Assembly (NCBI GenBank): GCA_024707225.1
Contig: JANQAE010000001.1
Coordinates: 1,857,387 to 1,921,386 of the forward strand
DNA from: Dokdonella sp.
Lineage (GTDB): Bacteria > Pseudomonadota > Gammaproteobacteria > Xanthomonadales > Rhodanobacteraceae
DNA: 64,000 nucleotides
Direction of reading: 5' to 3'
The notes under the pieces: model-generated
Databases searched by the model: none
The model's input: the letters and a program-made list of their open reading frames with translations, nothing else
What the model was told of the DNA's origin: nothing
Position numbers and translations under genes: made by a program
In this document: positions 55,512-64,000 of the stretch, piece by piece
Position numbering within the stretch: position 1 is the first letter of the stretch
Layout of the letters: each line of letters begins with the position of its first letter

Positions 55512-57371
55512 TCAGTCGCCCACGCGGAACGTGTAGAGCGTGCCGCCCTGCGGGATCTTGTCGAGGTTGGCCGCCTTGGTCATCGCGGTGGCGCCGATCG
55601 CGCCGAACTTGTCCTCCAGATCCAGGCCGGCGGTGACCGGCAGGCCGATCCAGCCGCCGATGCCGCTCCAGACCGACACGTACTGCTTGCCGTTGACCTT
55701 GTAGGTGATCGGATTGCCGATCACGCCGGAGCCGAGCTTGCGCGACCACAGCACCTTGCCGGTCTTGCGATCGACCGCGCGGAAGTCACCGCCGAGGCTG
55801 CCGTAGAACGCCAGGCCGCCGTCGGTGATCAGCGCGCCGCCCCAGTTCGGATACGGATCGGGGATTTCCCACACCGTCTCGCCGGTCAGCACGTTGAACT
55901 TCTTGAACTTGCCGGTCACGCCCGGCTTCTCCGGATACATGTAGACGTTGGCGAACACGTAGACCGTGCCCTGCTGGGTATGGGCACGCTCCTGCGGCTC
56001 GAGCTCCATGCACCAGTTGTTGGTCGGGCAGTAGGCGACGCCTTCCTCGTTCGGATCGAGCGCGCACGGCTGCTGGTCCTTGCCGCCCATCGCCGACGGG
56101 CAGACCTGCGTGTTCTGCTCGACCGAGAACGGCGAGTGCTCCTTGACCTTGACCGGCCTGCCGGTCTTCATGTCGACCTTCTCGGCCCAGTTGGCGGTGA
56201 CGTACTTGTGCGCCTTGAGCAGGGTGCCGTCGGCGCGGTCGAGCACGTAGGCGAAGCCGTTGCGGTCGAAGTGCACGAGGACCTTGCGCTTCTTGCCGTC
56301 GATCGTCCAGTCGGCCAGCATGTTCTCGTTGATGCCGTCGTAGTCCCACTGGTCGAACGGCGTCATCTGGTAGGCCCACACGGCCTCGCCGGTGTCGATC
56401 TTGCGCGCGAAGATCGTCATCGACCAGTGGTTGTCCTGGCTGCCGTCGTTGCACTCCTCGTGGGTCTTGTGCTTGCAGCGGAACGAGGGACTCCACAGGC
56501 CCGGATTGCCGGTCGCGTGGTAGACCAGCTTGAGCTCGGGGTCGTAGCTGTAGAAGCCCCAGCTGGCGCCGCCGCCGCGCTTCCACTCGTCGCCCGGATA
56601 GCCGGTGATGCCCAGGTCCTTGCCGCCCTGGCCGTAGTGCGGATTGGCCTTGTTGGTGTTCTTGGTCACGCACACGTCCTTGTCCGGACCGGTGGCGTGG
56701 CATTCCCAGAGCTTCTTGCCGTCGGCCAGGTTGTAGGCCGTGAAGCGGCCGCGCGCGGCGAACTCGTCACCGCCGAAACCGATCAGCACCTTGTTCTCGG
56801 CGATCAGCGGCGCCGGCGTGATCGTCTCGCCGTTCTCGGGGAACGCGTGCTTGACGACCCACAGCTCCTTGCCGGTCTTGGCGTCGAGCGCGATCACGAA
56901 GCCGTCGAGCGTGCCGAACACGACCTTGCCGTCGGCATAGGACAGGCCGCGGTTGACCGTGTCGCAGCAGGCGCGCGGCACCGCCGACTCGTCGCGATCT
57001 TCCTGCTTGACGTACTTCCAGATCGCCTTGGGATTGTCCGGATCGCTCAGGTCCAGCGCCTGCACGATGTTCGGCCAGCCGCTGATCAGATACATCATCG
57101 CCTTGCCGCCCTCGGTCACGACGACCGGCTGGCCCTCGTGGCCGCGCAGCGTGCCGCTGGACTGCGACCAGATCATCTGCAGCTTGCCGACGTTGTCGGT
57201 CGAGATGTCCTTGAGCGGGCTGTGCCGCGTCATCGACAGATCGCGGCCGGGCGCCGGCCACTGGTTCGGATCCTTCTGCCGCTCGATCGTCTCGGGGTTC
57301 GCCATCGCGCCCGCGCTGACCGCCCCCATGAGCACCGCGGTACACACCATCGCTACTCGTCGAAATTTCAT
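55512..57371 (-). CDS. xoxF: Lanthanide-type PQQ-dependent methanol dehydrogenase XoxF
   Basis: Periplasmic quinoprotein dehydrogenase of 619 residues, predicted to oxidise methanol (possibly other alcohols) with PQQ and a lanthanide ion. The ATG at 57371 has GAGGAG 8 bases upstream. Signal peptide [24 protein letters not shown]. It has the adjacent cysteines in [40 protein letters not shown], and the catalytic segment [17 protein letters not shown] with D343 and, two residues on, D345, the extra aspartate that ligates lanthanides. TKDQQP-like [11 protein letters not shown] follows. The sequence is distant from the common XoxF5 type, so its exact clade and substrate need a tree. Divergent from azurin. 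Confidence 0.92.
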   Translation of the reverse strand: MKFRRVAMVCTAVLMGAVSAGAMANPETIERQKDPNQWPAPGRDLSMTRHSPLKDISTDNVGKLQMIWSQSSGTLRGHEGQPVVVTEGGKAMMYLISGWPNIVQALDLSDPDNPKAIWKYVKQEDRDESAVPRACCDTVNRGLSYADGKVVFGTLDGFVIALDAKTGKELWVVKHAFPENGETITPAPLIAENKVLIGFGGDEFAARGRFTAYNLADGKKLWECHATGPDKDVCVTKNTNKANPHYGQGGKDLGITGYPGDEWKRGGGASWGFYSYDPELKLVYHATGNPGLWSPSFRCKHKTHEECNDGSQDNHWSMTIFARKIDTGEAVWAYQMTPFDQWDYDGINENMLADWTIDGKKRKVLVHFDRNGFAYVLDRADGTLLKAHKYVTANWAEKVDMKTGRPVKVKEHSPFSVEQNTQVCPSAMGGKDQQPCALDPNEEGVAYCPTNNWCMELEPQERAHTQQGTVYVFANVYMYPEKPGVTGKFKKFNVLTGETVWEIPDPYPNWGGALITDGGLAFYGSLGGDFRAVDRKTGKVLWSRKLGSGVIGNPITYKVNGKQYVSVWSGIGGWIGLPVTAGLDLEDKFGAIGATAMTKAANLDKIPQGGTLYTFRVGD

Positions 57372-57863
57372 TCGTTGCACTCCTCATTCGCAGACGGAAG
57401 ACCCCTGGCAACGGCGATGCCGAAGGCACCTACCCACGGGCCGCGCGCTACCAACCAGCACCACGTCGATCGTTGCGCGACGCTTGTTAAGCAGCGGATG
57501 TGCCAAGCGCGAAGACGGACATTGCGACCTGAGGATTCAAGGAGTTGCGGACGTGTTCGGGAGAATTTCCTGTTGCGTTGCAATAGGAATTGCTCCCGAA
57601 GTGACACACTGGCGTTCAGGCGGAACAGCGGCTGCCGCGGCCGTCCGACGCGCGGACGCCGTCTGCCGTCGCGCGACCGATCGTCGCAGTCCTCACAACC
57701 GGCGGCGCATTCATGCCGCTCGGCTTATCATGGCCGCGGCCATCGACGAGTCCGTCACGCCAAGCTCCGGAGCGCAGCAGCGACGCGATCCGGACCCGCG
57801 CCGAAGAACGGACCTGAGGCCCGCGCAATCCTTCCTCCACCGGTTCTTCAAGGAGTCACATCC
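57372..57863. promoter_or_regulatory. Divergent promoter region of xoxF and azurin, with a 45-bp dyad
   Basis: 492 bases without a gene. The outstanding feature is an imperfect inverted repeat at 57556-57600: TTCGGGAGAATTTCCTGTTGC, loop GTT, GCAATAGGAATTGCTCCCGAA (21-base arms, 3 mismatches, all outside the outer 8 and inner 4). It is 185 bp upstream of xoxF and 264 bp upstream of azurin. It may be an operator for a dimeric regulator or a leader hairpin. Promoter elements were not assigned. Confidence 0.55.
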
Positions 57864-58307
57864 ATGTCCAGACTACTGATCGCCGCCGGCCTGTTCGCGC
57901 TGGCCGCTCCGGTCTTCGCGGCCGAATGCTCGGTCGACATCGCCGGCGACGACATGATGAAGTTCGACAAGACCAGCATCGAAGTCAGCAAGAGCTGCAA
58001 GCAGTTCACGGTCAACCTCAAGCACCCCGGCCAGCTCGCCAAGAACGTGATGGGCCACAACTGGGTGCTGGCCAAGACCTCCGACGTCCAGGGCGTGGCG
58101 ACCGACGGCATGTCGGCCGGCCTCGACAAGGACTACATCAAGCCCGGCGACGCCCGCGTGATCGCGCATACCAAGGTGATCGGCGCCGGCGAGACCGACT
58201 CGGTGACGTTCGACGTCGCCAAGCTCGCGGCCGACGGCGACTACACGTTCTTCTGCTCGTTCCCGGGTCACTGGAGCATCATGAAGGGCTCGCTGAAGCT
58301 GATCTGA
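57864..58307 (+). CDS. azu: Azurin, type I blue copper protein
   Basis: Periplasmic electron carrier, 147 residues with signal peptide [19 protein letters not shown]; the mature protein begins [16 protein letters not shown], the classic azurin N-terminus with its disulfide cysteine. Copper ligands: H65 (NVMGHNW), C131 and H136 ([10 protein letters not shown]), M140 (SIMKG). Start ATG 57864 with AAGGAG at 57850-57855. It is transcribed away from xoxF. In this setting it is a plausible carrier of electrons from the cytochromes of methanol oxidation to the terminal oxidase; azurin serves this way in some methylotrophs. A strong terminator follows. Confidence 0.97.
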   Translation: MSRLLIAAGLFALAAPVFAAECSVDIAGDDMMKFDKTSIEVSKSCKQFTVNLKHPGQLAKNVMGHNWVLAKTSDVQGVATDGMSAGLDKDYIKPGDARVIAHTKVIGAGETDSVTFDVAKLAADGDYTFFCSFPGHWSIMKGSLKLI

Positions 58308-58331
58308 TCGCTTCGACGCGGCACCGATGAC

Positions 58332-58368
58332 AAAGGCGGAGACGGTCGCGAGACCGCTCCGCCTTTTT
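58332..58368 (+). terminator. Intrinsic terminator after azurin
   Basis: AAAGGCGGA / TCCGCCTTT stem (58332-58340, 58358-58366) with an inner CGGTC / GACCG stem and TTTTT at 58364-58368. It begins 25 bp after the azurin stop. Confidence 0.88.
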
Positions 58369-58704
58369 CGTTCCATTAATACATCATTGCAATATTCGCG
58401 GGCACCGCCGCGTTTGATATGAATTTAGTTCAAAATACCCAAGCTTCTTCAAATATCGACATTTTGAAATCTGATCTAATCTTCCTCAACGACAGTCAGA
58501 CACATATCTACCGGCAACCAGGCCTCTCGAAGGAGTCGCCATGCCTGGATCCGAAATGCCCAGACATGAGGCTCCAACCGCCCTGATGATCTGGCTCCCG
58601 CTAATTGGGCGTAAAACATTCGATTGGCCGCAAGAACCCATGCTCCGATGAATAAGACACAACACCCCTCTAATTATACGTACTGAAAATAACCGACCAA
58701 TATG
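58369..58704. other. AT-rich intergenic stretch, no gene seen
   Basis: About 335 bases, markedly more A+T-rich than the flanking azurin gene, leading into the HD/Hsp90-like gene. No open frame of note, tRNA or repeat was recognised. Likely the edge of a horizontally acquired segment. Confidence 0.5.
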
Positions 58705-61462
58705 TTAGCTTATAACCGGCCGGCGAATAACATAGGCTCGAGTTCGAATATCACCGACAGAGCCCGCTCCCACAACGATATCAAATTCGCGATCGAAGTC
58801 GTTTGCCGCGACGATAGCGCTTACCGGAACATGCCAAGAGTTTGCCGCAGCCTCTACGATAGCGCCCGCTAGCGTCATGGGAACACCATCTTCATTATTG
58901 AAAGATCCAGCATAAACCGACCCCTTTTTTATGGTCGCCTTGAAATATTACAGGCAACCCCGATGCACCTGTAACAAACACGTTGAATGCAGGCTCGAAC
59001 TCTTTGACATGTTTCAACTCATAGTCAAGCAACATAAAGTCCACAATCACTAACTCATCAGGCAGTTCCATCCGTTCGATATCGATTGCAGATACCCAAG
59101 CTCCACGATGCTTGGCAATAGGTAAACTTCCGGTACGACCACCGCAGATCCTGATGGTCTGCGCAGCAGAAACCTGAGACTCGGGCTCCTCATACAGTGC
59201 CGGGACAAGTGTCGCCTGTTCAGATGCCCAGCTCGCAAGCTGCTCTTCTGACAATACTGGCTCCGCGCGGTCGCGTGCGGCGCGCGTTGACTCACCCGCG
59301 ATAAATCCGGCAATACCTTGAAGTGGAGACGCTGCGAACCCCCCCACAGTGATCGCTCCGCCTAGGACAGGCTCCGCCAGGGCATACGATCTGTCCGCGG
59401 CGACAATGCAAATCCGGGCGATGGGTTCGCCACTGCTGCTTTTCAAAACGCGAAGATTCTCGGAGGCTTTTGACGCGAAGGCTCGCTGACTTTCGGGCGA
59501 AAAGCGGCTCTCTCGAGGGGCGGGACAGCGATCACAAAAAAGAACCTCTCCAGGAATGGATACCCAATCGTGAGGTTGTATGACGCGCTGTGTGTGACCA
59601 GCCTGCGTAACTACGAGATTAACATCAAGCGTGGGAGCCGTACGCGTGCAAAGAGATACTAACTCTGTTGATGCATTTCGAAACAAACCGTCTGCCTCGA
59701 AAGGAGACTTCCGGAGCGTCAACTCGACAATAGTACCACCATCACGGAGTCGCTCCTCGCGCGTCGCAGGACGCAGTATTGGTCGACCGCTGAGTCCGGA
59801 GCCAAACTCAAGAACGAGTGTATCTGTGGCGGCCGCGTCAGGTCGTCTCGTGACTACCTTGACGCGATCAGATGCCATAAATACCGAAAAGAATCCTATT
59901 CCGTATTTTCCAGTGCTACGGAAACCCATTGAAAGAAGACCGGGAAATTCTTCTTGAACCTGAGGCTTATTCCAAAAGCTTGATCCGAAATCAAGAAGAT
60001 AACGAGTGAGCACGCGAGAGGACATGCCGACTCCATCATCCATCACCCGAAGAGTGAATGAACCCGCACTCTCAAGCAGCTCCACAGAAACTTGCCCAAA
60101 CTCGACTGGCCGCCCCTCATAAAGTCTGCGGGCCCGAATCGCATCTGCACCATTCTGAATTAGCTCTCTAAGTGGTACGGTCGGATCATTTCCGTACAGC
60201 TCCTCACCGCCCAAACTTCTGATTATGTTGGGAAGATCGGACAGATGAATTGCAGCATGAACAGGGTGCCAGCCTGTTGTCTGTATGTAATGAGCGAGAC
60301 GCTCCGGATGATCAACGCCAGCCACACGCCGAGCAGAAAATCGAGGCATGGATCGGTCCGCCAATAGGCTATCAATTCCCCTAAGCTCCGCATCGACCAT
60401 CCGCAGCGTATCTAGGCAAAGCCACCAAGCGCTAGACTCATCAAGAGAGAAAGCTTGGCCCGAAGTAAAAATAAGGGCATCGTCTTTCACGTAGGACTTA
60501 TTTAACCGCTCTTGAAAGGTCCAATGCATCCTGGATTCAGGCTTGATATTGGAGAAAATTTTCTGAAATGGGGGCGACCTTCGCGCATCCACGTGTGCAG
60601 CATCAGCCGCTCTCAGAATGCAAGCGATCTTCAATGGATCGATCGTCCAATCTCCGGGCGCCCAATGAGGAGCGCCGATTCGGCGATCCAGGCGTTTTTC
60701 AGCCTCAGTCAGTGACCACCAGTGGCTATGTGCAATTTGACCGATAACTCGGCCGAAGGTTTGCCTAAGCTCAGTATCTTCGATGAGATATTGAGCAGAC
60801 GCTCCCATGCCAAACTGAAGGAAGGCAAGCTTTTCTGCATTTTCGGCATGTAACAAGCGCAGCAAAGAGAATAGAGCGAGTTGCCGAGCACCCTCTGGAG
60901 GCTCGGCGACTTCAAGCAAGTTCGGCGCTCTGCCATATGTGGAGCGGAAATAGGAGTGAATAGTGTCAGCCCAGCGTGGATCGCGCCTGATCGCATCCAA
61001 TCCTCCCGGTGTCGCAGCGATGGACATCGCCAGATCGTGCAACAGGAGGCTCCCTCCTAGCACGTAGCCCTCCGCAGGATTTAGTGAGAAGTTCGGCCCC
61101 ACAATTTGGGAAGCCACCTCCCATAGCGCGTCCAGATGAGTAATGTCGTGGACTGTGAGGTCGGGAAGATCCTTGGCAATCTCAAGGGAGAGAAGGCTTG
61201 CGCGCTCCCTAAAGCTCAGAAATGACGTCCGCAAACGATCACGTTCTGCCTGATACAAGTCAGGGTCCACGTTCGCCAGCGTGCGTCGCCATAATGAGCT
61301 CTGCTCGACGGTCTTGGACAGATCTAGCATTAGATTGTTCTCTCTGCGGCCTTTTTGGATGAGTCTAGTGATCGTTGGAGTGTTCTGCGTATTGCGACTA
61401 GCCACCTGACTTCGTCCAACAGTAAATTCCTCACCATCCGATTGGGTATTGCCATTTAACAT
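58705..61462 (-). CDS. HD-domain plus Hsp90-type (GHKL) ATPase protein, frame break near the C-terminus
   Basis: Large cytoplasmic protein of about 918 residues, low G+C, no known name. Residues about 100-300 look like an HD phosphohydrolase-type domain (TVHDITHLDALWEVA, GGSLLLHDLAMS, CILRAADAAHVDARR). From about 405 to 700 it is a Hsp90-like ATPase: N-box LRELIQNGADAI (E433, N437), MDDGVGM (475 onward), and GKYGIGFFSVFMASDRVKV (518 onward), then a middle domain. The frame as read stops at 58895, but one surplus base at the run CCCCTTTTTT (58921-58930, coding AAAAAAGGGG) explains it: the frame then continues as SVYAGSFNNEDGVPMTLAG and ends VIRRPVIS at 58705. Start 61462 or ATG 61330 (MLDLSKTVEQ). 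Role unknown; domain type and setting suggest a stress or phage-defence ATPase. Confidence 0.72.
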
Positions 61463-61771
61463 CCGAGAACAAGTGTTGCAAGTACCTCAAAAATTCGCCC
61501 ACCTTGCGTCCAGAGTTCCAGCATCGCACGCAGGAGGCAACGATGATGTGTCTTTCTTACGGGGGCAGAATGCAAAGCGGAGCGTGACCAGCCGGGTAAT
61601 CCGTGGCACGTGCTCGGTCAATAAATCAAATTGCAGTTCTGGTCGACCGGCAGATGATAGAGCGGTGATCGGCAACGGCTGTGTGAGTGACCGTAAGCCC
61701 TTCTTTGGGATGTTAATCCGTTGCCCCCGCAATGCCGCGTTTTTGAAAGTATGCGACCTCGCGACCGCTAG
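61463..61771. other. Low-G+C stretch between HD/Hsp90-like gene and ELM1-family gene
   Basis: Contains the small open frame described separately (61487-61732). Apart from that no gene, tRNA or integrase was seen. The right boundary of the low-G+C segment falls near 61770, where G+C-rich coding resumes. Confidence 0.4.
61487..61732 (-). CDS. Possible small protein of 81 residues, unknown
   Basis: An open frame on the same strand as the HD/Hsp90-like gene, ending 24 bp before its start. The translation is evenly composed (PLPITALSSAGRPELQFD; TEHVPRITRLVTLRFAFC) rather than Arg/Ala shadow-like, so it could be real, or could be the translation of a conserved non-coding element. No domain was recognised and no clear ribosome-binding site is seen. 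I have a vague, unverified recollection of similar short ORFs in other proteobacteria. Confidence 0.25.
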   Translation of the reverse strand: MRGQRINIPKKGLRSLTQPLPITALSSAGRPELQFDLLTEHVPRITRLVTLRFAFCPRKKDTSSLPPACDAGTLDARWANF

Positions 61772-62745
61772 TTAGATTCGCGCCTCACGCCAGCGCCGCA
61801 GCACCTCGACGGCGACCTCGGCGGTCTCGGCCAGCGGCCGCGCCGGCACGCGCGGCGCCTCGTCGAGCGACTGCAGCCAGCCACCGCGGCGCAAGGCCTC
61901 GTGGAACCGCGCGAACTTGCCGCCGATCGGCTCGGGCGCGAACGTCGCGACCGGCCGTCCGGTCGCGGCGGCCTCCGACAGCATGTTGACCGAGTCGGGC
62001 GTGACGACGATGCGGTCGGCCCAGGCCAGCAGGCCCGCGTACGGATTCTCGCCGTCGGCTTCGCTGTCCCAGAACAGGCCCGGGAATGGCGCGAACGCCT
62101 GTCGCAGCCAAGGTCGCAGCGCGGCCGGCGTACGTCGCGACAGCGTGACCAGGAAGCTGCCGCCGGCGGCGGCGTAAGCAGCGGCGAGCGCGTCGATGAA
62201 GCGGCGGAAATACGCCTCGTCGAGGCGCTGCGCGCCGTTGCCCGCGCCGATCAGCACCGCGACGCGCGGCTGCGGCCACTGCGCGAGCGCGGCGAAGCGT
62301 GCATGCGCCTCGGCCAGCCAGGCCGGCGCGACCGGATGGATCGAGCCGATCGTCCCGATCACGCGCGGACCGGCGAGGCCGTCATGGCGCGGCGCGACGA
62401 CGACATCGAAATGGCCGGCATCGATGCGCGGATCGAGGATCTGCACGGTGTAGCAGCGGCCGTCGCTGCGCGCTTTCAGCACACGCAGCAGCCAGGCCGC
62501 ACGGCGGCCGCAGCCGATCGCGATGCCGGGCCATGGAGGCGCGAACGCCGCGCCGTCGAACCTGCGCAGCGCCAGGCCCGCACCCGCGGTCAGCGCGGCG
62601 CGAACCAATCCCAGGGCGCGCGCAGGCCGATCGTCACGACGATGGCGTCCAGGCCCATCGCCTGGGCCAGTGCCGCGGCCTGACGCCGGTTGCCGGCGAT
62701 ACCGTCGCTGACGACCCAGCAGCGCGCGGAACCGGACGCGCTCAT
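61772..62745 (-). pseudogene. ELM1/GtrOC1 family protein (DUF1022), one frame break
   Basis: Protein of the ELM1 (mitochondrial fission protein-like, DUF1022) family, a GT-B-like fold with nucleoside-diphosphate-sugar features. The start at 62745 gives MSASGSARCWVVSDGIAGNRRQA, continuing as WDWFAP. Then the frame is lost near 62593: a missing C (CGCCTGACC read as CGCTGACC) makes an early TGA. The rest continues in another frame: LTAGAGLALRRF, FDVVVAPRHDGLAGPRVIGTIGSIHPV, VLIGAGNGAQRLD, FLVTLSRRTPAALRP, TPDSVNMLSEAAATGRPVATFAPEP. The conserved VTPDSVNMLSEA motif is the strongest signature. With the base restored, the product is about 325 residues. Sequencing error is likely. Function in bacteria is not established. 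Confidence 0.82.
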
Positions 62746-63006
62746 CGCGGGTCCACCGGTCGGTCGCGATTGTCCAGCCCCGTGTTCCAATCTGTTGTTC
62801 GCATCGCCGTTTATCATCGCACGGCGTTCGTTCTATCGTGCCGGCCTGGCAACGTGGCCGTACCGATCGCCGGTCCGATCGCGCGTCGCGCTTGTATTGG
62901 CGCGTTATGCCGTCAGATCGGGTGACCGGGCGGTCGTCCGACCCGTCACGTTCGCATCCACCGTACCCGGCTCCGCGCCGGACATTCGTCACCAGGAGGA
63001 AATCCG

Positions 63007-63591
63007 ATGCTCCGTCGCACCGTTCTGGCCAGCGTGCTGGCCCTCGTCTCGGCCGGCGCCTACGCCGCGCCGATCACCTACAAGCTGGACCCGAGCCACA
63101 CCGACGTGCTGTTCACGTGGAATCACCTCGGCTTCTCGAACCCGACCGGCCACTTCGGCCAGATCGAGGGCACCCTGGTCTACGACGAGGCCGATCCGAC
63201 GCGTTCCTCGGTCGAGGCCACGCTGCCGCTGGCCGGCCTGGACACGCACGTGGCCAAGCTCGACGAGCACCTCAAGAAGGACGAGTTCCTCGACGCGGCC
63301 AAGTACCCGACGATCACGTTCAAGAGCACCAAGGTCGACAACGCCGGCAGCGGCAAGCTCAAGGTCACCGGCGATCTGACGCTGCGCGGCGTGACCAAGC
63401 CGGTCGTGCTCGACGTCAAGCTCAACGGCGCCGGTCCGCATCCGATGAAGAAGGTGCCGGCGATCGGCTTCGACGCGACGACCACGATCAAGCGCAGCGA
63501 GTTCGGCATCGACGCCTACGTGCCGAACATCAGCGACGAGCTCAAGGTCAGCATCACGACCGAGGCACTGGGCCCCAAGCCGGCCGGCTGA
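63007..63591 (+). CDS. YceI family periplasmic lipid-binding-type protein
   Basis: Exported protein of 194 residues with the YceI lipocalin-like fold, thought to bind isoprenoid or other hydrophobic ligands. Start 63007 with a strong AGGAGGA at 62994-63000; signal peptide MLRRTVLASVLALVSAGAYA. Family signatures: TYKLDPSHTDVLFTWNHLGFSNPTGHF, LAGLDTHVAKLDEHLKKDEFLDAAKYPTITFKST, VTGDLTLRGVTKPVVLDV, IGFDATTTIKRSEFGIDAYVPNISDEL. Length is typical. It stands alone between a divergent ELM1-type gene and a terminator. Confidence 0.95.
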   Translation: MLRRTVLASVLALVSAGAYAAPITYKLDPSHTDVLFTWNHLGFSNPTGHFGQIEGTLVYDEADPTRSSVEATLPLAGLDTHVAKLDEHLKKDEFLDAAKYPTITFKSTKVDNAGSGKLKVTGDLTLRGVTKPVVLDVKLNGAGPHPMKKVPAIGFDATTTIKRSEFGIDAYVPNISDELKVSITTEALGPKPAG

Positions 63592-63614
63592 TCGTCCGCG
63601 TCGCCGGTATCACC

Positions 63615-63646
63615 AAAGCCCTGTCGCGCTGCGGCGGGGCTTTTTT
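63615..63646 (+). terminator. Intrinsic terminator after yceI-type gene
   Basis: AAAGCCC ... GGGCTTT hairpin (63615-63621, 63637-63643; inner GCGC pairing possible) followed by TTTTTT to 63646. It lies 24 bp after the YceI-type stop and just before the stop of the convergent partial gene, so it can serve both. Confidence 0.8.
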
Positions 63647-63653
63647 CGTTGCG

Positions 63654-64000
63654 TCAGCCGCGCTTGACGCCCTGGTTCCTGAGCGCTTCCAGGCCGGCCA
63701 GGTCGAGGCTGGCGACCGCGGACTTGAGCTGGTCGACGCTGTCGACCGTGCCGGACACCTCGACCGTGAAACGGTCGCCGAGGATGATGCTGTACGCGCC
63801 GTGGTGCGCGCGGCCGTCCCATTTCTCGCTGACCAGACGGCCGTTGTCGTTCCAGGTCTTCTCGTAGCCGTCGTCGGTCTCGCGCTGGCTCTGCACGTTG
63901 GCCAGGCCGGCCAGGCCGAGCAGGCCCTTGGCGCTGCCGACGTCGGTGATCTCCACGTGCAGCGCGCGACCGCCGTCGCCGGCGTAGGTCGCCTTGGCGA
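63654..64000 (-). CDS. Hypothetical protein, C-terminal part (5' end outside window)
   Basis: The reading frame is open to the right edge; the last 115 codons are present. The visible sequence, KATYAGDGGRALHVEITDVG, GLLGLAGLANVQSQRETDDGYEKTW, WDGRAHHGAYSIILGDRFTVEVSG and LKSAVASLDLAGLEALRNQG, is a mixed alpha/beta domain with no motif I recognise. It has the look of a small exported or cytoplasmic protein in which a variable N-terminal part lies outside. Convergent with the yceI-type gene across the shared terminator. Confidence 0.7.
   Translation of the reverse strand, partial: AKATYAGDGGRALHVEITDVGSAKGLLGLAGLANVQSQRETDDGYEKTWNDNGRLVSEKWDGRAHHGAYSIILGDRFTVEVSGTVDSVDQLKSAVASLDLAGLEALRNQGVKRG

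Overview
The window is GC-rich chromosomal DNA (around 70% G+C by eye) with dense coding on both strands, short intergenic gaps and many 4-bp ATGA gene overlaps. Gene content points to a gammaproteobacterium, most likely of the Xanthomonadales/Lysobacterales type: a ygfB-pepP pair, a PilR-type regulator, a DUF3016 protein, a YnjF-like CDP-alcohol transferase, and secreted proteins ending in an F-x-x-G-F-E motif. The taxonomic placement is inference; no rRNA or tRNA gene was seen.

Layout. 1-6.8 kb: secreted beta-propeller (BNR) proteins, a frame-broken M28 aminopeptidase and a secreted protein that may resemble zinc phospholipase C. 6.8-12.5 kb: a minus-strand operon of an RND efflux pump (adaptor plus transporter), a GNAT acetyltransferase and a TrmH-family RNA methyltransferase. 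12.7-17.3 kb: a NYN-domain protein, a small membrane protein, class I aldolase, pepP and a frame-broken ygfB. 17.6-25.4 kb: a giant propeller-PAS-GGDEF-EAL protein, a secreted M36-like metalloprotease and metK. 25.7-38.6 kb: a LysR regulator divergent from a quinone reductase, an S9 peptidase, a CDP-alcohol transferase, two PepSY proteins with a two-component system, DUF3016, a secreted repeat protein and pilR.

39.5-49.4 kb holds an uninterrupted methanol-oxidation operon in the order mxaF-J-G-I-R-S-A-C-K-L-D: the calcium-type PQQ methanol dehydrogenase (MxaFI), its cytochrome cL (MxaG), a periplasmic binding protein (MxaJ) and the MoxR/VWA maturation set. 51.8-58.3 kb holds a second quinoprotein cluster: a lanthanide-type XoxF dehydrogenase, an XoxJ-like protein fused to ankyrin repeats, a c-type cytochrome, a YVTN beta-propeller protein and, divergently, azurin. 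Together these encode two alternative methanol dehydrogenases with separate electron acceptors. No PQQ biosynthesis genes are in the window.

Two stretches of clearly lower G+C sit on either side of the xox cluster. One (49.4-51.8 kb) carries an HNH nuclease/DGQHR-like gene. The other (58.4-61.8 kb) carries a large HD-domain plus Hsp90-type ATPase gene. Both look horizontally acquired and are candidates for genome-defence genes. At least six apparent single- or two-base frame breaks in five genes, several next to short homopolymer runs, suggest residual sequencing errors, so the 'broken' genes may be intact in the organism.
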